From Neptunicoccus cionae (GTDB lineage Bacteria; Pseudomonadota; Alphaproteobacteria; Rhodobacterales; Rhodobacteraceae): a stretch of 64,000 nt of DNA. Positions 60,770 through 64,000 of this stretch are shown piece by piece. Position numbers and translations under genes: made by a program. The stretch is taken from assembly GCF_014643735.1 (NCBI RefSeq), contig NZ_BMKA01000002.1:620001-684000 (forward strand), in the 5' to 3' direction. Each line of letters begins with the position of its first letter. Position 1 is the first letter of the stretch. The notes beneath the pieces were generated by a model that searched no databases, was not told where the DNA came from, and was given only the letters and a program-made list of their open reading frames with translations.

Positions 60770-61851
60770 CCGACCCGATCATCCGCCTGAGCGGCATCGA
60801 CAAATTCTACGGCGACTTTCAGGCACTATATAATGTGAACGCCGAAATCCGCACCGGAGAGTTCTTTTCCCTGCTCGGGCCATCGGGCTGTGGCAAGACC
60901 ACCTTGCTGCGCACCATCGCAGGGTTTGAAGATGTGTCCGCAGGCCACGTAGAGATCGCCGGACAGTCCATGGACAACGTCCCCGCCAACCGCCGCCCCA
61001 CAAATATGGTGTTCCAGAGCTATGCGATTTTTCCCCATATGTCCGTGGCTGAAAACGTGGCTTACGGGCTGAAGGCGCGCAAGATGCCCAAGGAGCAGAT
61101 TAAAACTGCCGTGGAGGCTGCGCTGAAACAGGTCGGGCTGGCGGGTTACGGGGACCGTGCCTCTCATGCTATGTCCGGCGGGCAGAGACAGCGCGTGGCG
61201 CTCGCCCGTGCGTTGGTGCTCAAACCCAAGGTACTGCTGCTGGACGAACCTTTGTCCGCGCTCGACAAGAAAATGCGCGAGCAGATGCAATCCGAACTGC
61301 GCCACCTACAACGGGCGGTGGGGATCACCTTTATTCTTGTGACCCACGATCAGGAGGAAGCCCTGACCATGTCCGACCGGATCGCGGTGATGTTTGAGGG
61401 CAGGATCGGTCAGCTTGCCTCTCCTCAGGAACTCTACCGTCGTCCGGTCAACCGCGAGGTAGCGGAATTTATCGGCGTTATGAACTTCCTGAACGTGTCC
61501 GTTACCAACGGCGCGGGCGGCACCTTTGACTGCGAAATTGCGGGACTTGGAAAGGCCACCATTCCCGCCGAACAAGCCCCCGGCGGCGTAGATGCCAGCG
61601 TTACAGCGGGTGTGCGCCCCGAAATGCTAACAATTCTCTCCGACGAAAATTCCCGCTCCGAACGGGAGGCATCGGGCATTGTGCAGGATGTTTATTACTA
61701 CGGGGATATGACCTATTACGATGTGCAACTGGACGGCGTGGACCACCCCGTTACCATTTCTATGCGCAACACCGCCGGGCGCACAGTCCTGTCCCGCAAA
61801 GACCGCGCCCGCGTAGGTTGGGGCGCGGAGAGTGTTCTGCTTTTGAAGTAA
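60766..61851 (+). CDS. Polyamine/betaine-type ABC importer ATPase, PotA-like
   Basis: 361 aa. Walker A GPSGCGKTTLLRTI, signature MSGGQRQRVALARAL, Walker B VLLLDEPLSALDKKM, H-loop in FILVTHDQEEALTMSDRIAVM, and a C-terminal TOBE domain (about 280-361). The size and order (permease, permease, ATPase) match the PotABC/YdcTUV type; the binding protein is the convergent gene at 62287-63327. Confidence 0.92.
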   Translation: MTDPIIRLSGIDKFYGDFQALYNVNAEIRTGEFFSLLGPSGCGKTTLLRTIAGFEDVSAGHVEIAGQSMDNVPANRRPTNMVFQSYAIFPHMSVAENVAYGLKARKMPKEQIKTAVEAALKQVGLAGYGDRASHAMSGGQRQRVALARALVLKPKVLLLDEPLSALDKKMREQMQSELRHLQRAVGITFILVTHDQEEALTMSDRIAVMFEGRIGQLASPQELYRRPVNREVAEFIGVMNFLNVSVTNGAGGTFDCEIAGLGKATIPAEQAPGGVDASVTAGVRPEMLTILSDENSRSEREASGIVQDVYYYGDMTYYDVQLDGVDHPVTISMRNTAGRTVLSRKDRARVGWGAESVLLLK

Positions 61852-61919
61852 ACAGCGCCTACGAAATCTCTGCGAACTTCCTGTGCTGCTGGAATTTCCT
61901 ATTTTATTAAAGCCGACAG

Positions 61920-62120
61920 CTACGCGATGTAGCGCATAACATTGAACGCCTTAAAAAGCCGGTCTTCAACCTCAGCGATGCCTTCCGGCCAATGGATCCG
62001 AATCTCGGAAGGCTCCAAAGTCAACGCAACTGGACGGGCGGATCGGGTTGTGCCATCCAAGCTTCTCAGCGCAGAAATGCGTGATTGCCTAACATTTATT
62101 TCAATTTGTCTACAGTTCAT
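61920..62120 (-). CDS. Possible small hypothetical protein
   Basis: 66 codons (MNCRQIEINVRQSRISALRS at the start). The composition is protein-like (LEPSEIRIHWPEGIAEVEDRLFKAF) and an AAGGAAAG stretch lies 9 nt upstream of the ATG. I do not recognise a family. It is a lone short frame in a gap, and a longer overlapping plus-strand frame exists, so it may be spurious or a remnant. Confidence 0.3.
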   Translation of the reverse strand: MNCRQIEINVRQSRISALRSLDGTTRSARPVALTLEPSEIRIHWPEGIAEVEDRLFKAFNVMRYIA

Positions 62121-62235
62121 AATCTTTCCTTCGATAAAGTTTTACTAAATCAAAGATAAAGGAAGAAATTTTAGATGCATGCTGGGAATGGAATAGGAAG
62201 CGCGCGATTTAGCGACAACTTTCTATTCTTTAGGA

Positions 62236-62266
62236 TAGAAAAAGGGCGCCCGAATGAGCGCCCTTC
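62236..62266 (-). terminator. Intrinsic terminator of the binding-protein gene
   Basis: On the minus strand GAAGGGCGC / GCGCCCTTTTTC with an 8-nt loop, followed by T-rich sequence, 21 bp after the stop codon of the binding-protein gene. Confidence 0.88.
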
Positions 62267-62286
62267 GTCAATTAAGGTCTTCACTT

Positions 62287-63327
62287 TTAGAAACCGGCTT
62301 TGATTTTCTCAAACTCTGCGATCATCTTTTCACGCAGCTGTTGATCCATCGGGATCTGCGCCAAGATTGGCACGTCGATCTCGCCCAGACCAACGCCATT
62401 GAGAGTCTCTGTCCCCATAGAGGCCATTTGCGTTTCGTTGCCGCTGCCGTAGCCCCATTCGTTCACGATATACTGGGTGGTTTCAGGCGACAGCCATGTA
62501 TTGAAGAAATCATACACCAGCGCTTCGTCGTTGGGGCCGTCTTTCAGGTTCACATAGCCGCAGAACCAAGTGGAAGAGCCTTCCTTGGTTTCACGGTTGG
62601 CTTTCACCGCGACACCTTCCCCAGCCAGCGTGGTCGGAGTCTCGTTCCATGCCCAAGCGACGATCACCTCGCCGCTGGTCAGCAATTGGGCCAGCTCCGC
62701 ACCGTCCGCCCAATAAGCCCGCACCATCGGGTGTACTGCGCGCAGCCATTCATTGGCCTTGGCGAAATCTTCATCTGTGGCCTTGGACCAGTCCTGAGTT
62801 CCGGTCGCTAGATAAGCCAGCGCATAGACGTCATCCACGTTGTCAGGCAGGGATATCCGCCCCCCGTATTTGGGATCCTTGAACACTTCCAACGTGTTCA
62901 TAGCTGCCGGATCAACCATATCACTGCGGTATGTCAGGGCCGTAGTGCCCCAGTCCGACGGAATCAGGTAATATTCGCCATCAAACTTGAAGGCCTCTTT
63001 CATCTCGGCGTTAACTTCGTCCCAAAGATCGATCTTCGACGGATCAATCGGTTCGATAAGACCGGCATCATGCCATTTGGAAACCGACTGGCTGCAAGGA
63101 TGGGAAACATCTGCTTTGAAACCGGATCGCAGTTTCTGGAAGGCCTCTTCTTCTTCCCCGAAGAAAGAGTATGTCGGCGGGCCGCCGTGTTTTTCGATGT
63201 AGCTTTGCAAAAAGCCCTCATCTTCATAGCCGGACCAATCCAGCACGACCAGTTCTTGCGCGCCAGCCCCCGAGGCCGCGAGGAATCCGGACAGGACAGT
63301 CCCTGTCATCAGCGTATTAAACTTCAT
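62287..63327 (-). CDS. Polyamine/betaine-type periplasmic binding protein, PotD-like
   Basis: 346 aa from the ATG at 63327, behind GGGAGC. Signal peptide (about 1-22, ending GAGAQ), then ELVVLDWSGYEDEGFLQSYIEKHG, ADVSHPCSQSVSKWHDAGLIEPID, YLIPSDWGTTALTYRSDMV, SLPDNVDDVYALAYLATG, VIVAWAWNETPTTLAGEG, and NEWGYGSGN at the end, the PotD/PotF fold. The cation-binding aromatic and acidic residues (Trp-Ser-Gly-Tyr, Asp-Trp-Gly) are plausible for a charged amine or betaine, but specificity is not certain. It lies on the opposite strand to its probable permease/ATPase partners. Confidence 0.9.
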   Translation of the reverse strand: MKFNTLMTGTVLSGFLAASGAGAQELVVLDWSGYEDEGFLQSYIEKHGGPPTYSFFGEEEEAFQKLRSGFKADVSHPCSQSVSKWHDAGLIEPIDPSKIDLWDEVNAEMKEAFKFDGEYYLIPSDWGTTALTYRSDMVDPAAMNTLEVFKDPKYGGRISLPDNVDDVYALAYLATGTQDWSKATDEDFAKANEWLRAVHPMVRAYWADGAELAQLLTSGEVIVAWAWNETPTTLAGEGVAVKANRETKEGSSTWFCGYVNLKDGPNDEALVYDFFNTWLSPETTQYIVNEWGYGSGNETQMASMGTETLNGVGLGEIDVPILAQIPMDQQLREKMIAEFEKIKAGF

Positions 63328-64000
63328 ATTAGCTCCCGATTGGTTAAAGCGCCTTGAATCGTTGTCCAAGCGCCGTGTTGGTCCCTGAAACCTAGTGCAG
63401 CTGCGCGGCTTGGTCTACAGTTTCCCCCGCCCCACGTGACAGTTTACACAATAAATCAGTCACGTTCGGAGCGCCACTACCAGCCTGTGCCACTCTCTTT
63501 TTGAAACGCGCCATACAGCGACAGTACCCCTAAGGTTGCATAATTAATCACGGTCTCCGGCATAAAAACAATTGTCCCAGCGGTACAGTGTCTGACACAA
63601 AGAACAGAACCCGTTCCCTCCAGTTGAGCTTTGTCAGGTTGGATTCCCCCGTATTGGCTGAACCCAAACTTTACAAAATGTAGACCTAAACTTTACAAAT
63701 ATTCGCAAATATCCGGCGTGAATAGCCCGTCCAAACGGTCGGTTTCTATCTGAATTTGCAAATAAAGATCACGAAAACCCGATTCTTATCAAAAGTTAAT
63801 ATTTTATTGTGAAATGGGGTGTTCCGGCAGCTCAACCAAATTTCGTGACAAGTTTGCACCGTTTTTAACGGGTTTTTCGCCAGTTTTCCCTAACTCCGTA
63901 CCAGTGTTAACAACAATGCGTCACAAACACGCCACAATATTTATGAATACTACCACAAGATGTAACCAATCCCTGACGCTTGGTAGAAACCTGGGAGCGC
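63328..64000. other. AT-rich terminal gap with direct repeats
   Basis: 673 bp with no gene. It includes the promoter region of the binding-protein gene. From about 63540 on the sequence is markedly AT-rich. The 12-bp word AAACTTTACAAA occurs twice, at 63666-63677 and 63688-63699, starts 22 bp apart (two helix turns). GCAAATA occurs at 63705 and 63758. This may be the upstream region of a gene beyond the window edge. Confidence 0.55.

Larger units (their letters stand above)
61852..62286. other. 435-bp gap between the importer ATPase and binding protein
   Basis: Apart from a possible 66-codon minus-strand frame (61920-62120) and the terminator at 62236-62266 there is nothing recognisable. The region is more AT-rich than its flanks. 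Confidence 0.6.

Noticed and set aside
1-64000. CRISPR array or insertion sequence
   Set aside because: No regularly spaced repeats and no transposase-like frame were seen on either strand.

Overview
The window reads as a stretch of chromosome from a marine alphaproteobacterium of the family Rhodobacteraceae (Roseobacter group). This rests on overall gene content, moderately high GC, and family-typical gene sets: TRAP and BMP/ABC transporters, a fused hydantoinase/oxoprolinase with a winged-helix regulator, FemAB-like COG3146, a MlaA-MlaC pair, a PrtD/HlyD type I exporter and glnK-amtB. Genes are tightly packed, often with ATGA start/stop overlaps. I see no insertion sequence, phage module or CRISPR array.

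Layout: 0-1.8 kb, end of the cytochrome bc1 operon (petB, partial, and petC). 1.8-6.0 kb, minus-strand housekeeping genes (two glutathione transferases, a PaiB-like protein, tRNA methylthiotransferase mtaB, dapF). 6.1 kb, tRNA-Lys(UUU), then 385 bp of AT-rich DNA and a minimal Csu-type chaperone-usher fimbrial operon (6.6-11.0 kb) whose chaperone lacks its second domain. 11-17.3 kb, a C4-dicarboxylate system: dctBD-like two-component genes divergent from a dctPQM TRAP operon. 17.3-25.3 kb, an SCP2 protein and a nucleoside salvage/uptake operon (ribokinase, nucleoside hydrolase, 2-oxoglutarate/Fe(II) oxygenase, BMP binding protein, ATPase, two permeases). 25.3-30 kb, HD hydrolase, amidase, M15-like protein, SDR, LacI-type regulator. 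30-36.2 kb, DUF4331 protein and 5-oxoprolinase with a divergent MarR-like regulator. 36.2-45.5 kb, rsmD, ferredoxin reductase, peroxiredoxin, MscS channel, pterin dehydratase, acyltransferase, GDPD, RidA, and type I secretion membrane components. 45.7-49.4 kb, mlaA-mlaC and a class A PBP. 49.6-52.2 kb, glnK-amtB and a class II aldolase-like gene. 52.2-63.3 kb, a catabolic island: GlxA-type regulator, acyl-CoA dehydrogenase, ADP-forming acyl-CoA synthetase, CaiD-like hydratase, class III aminotransferase, and a polyamine/betaine-type ABC importer whose binding protein lies on the opposite strand.

Points deserving a second look: a short dispersed repeat family (seven copies seen; two are identical over 24 bp about 3.1 kb apart, and one forms the N-terminus of the HD protein); the single-domain fimbrial chaperone; a DctD-like regulator that has lost the sigma-54 contact loop and Walker B; a palindrome in the dctB-dctP gap; a nucleoside operon carrying a 2OG oxygenase; and the CaiD/aminotransferase/importer island, which looks like a complete route for an uncharacterised quaternary-amine or amino-acid-like substrate.

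All functional calls come from reading motifs and family resemblance; no searches could be run.
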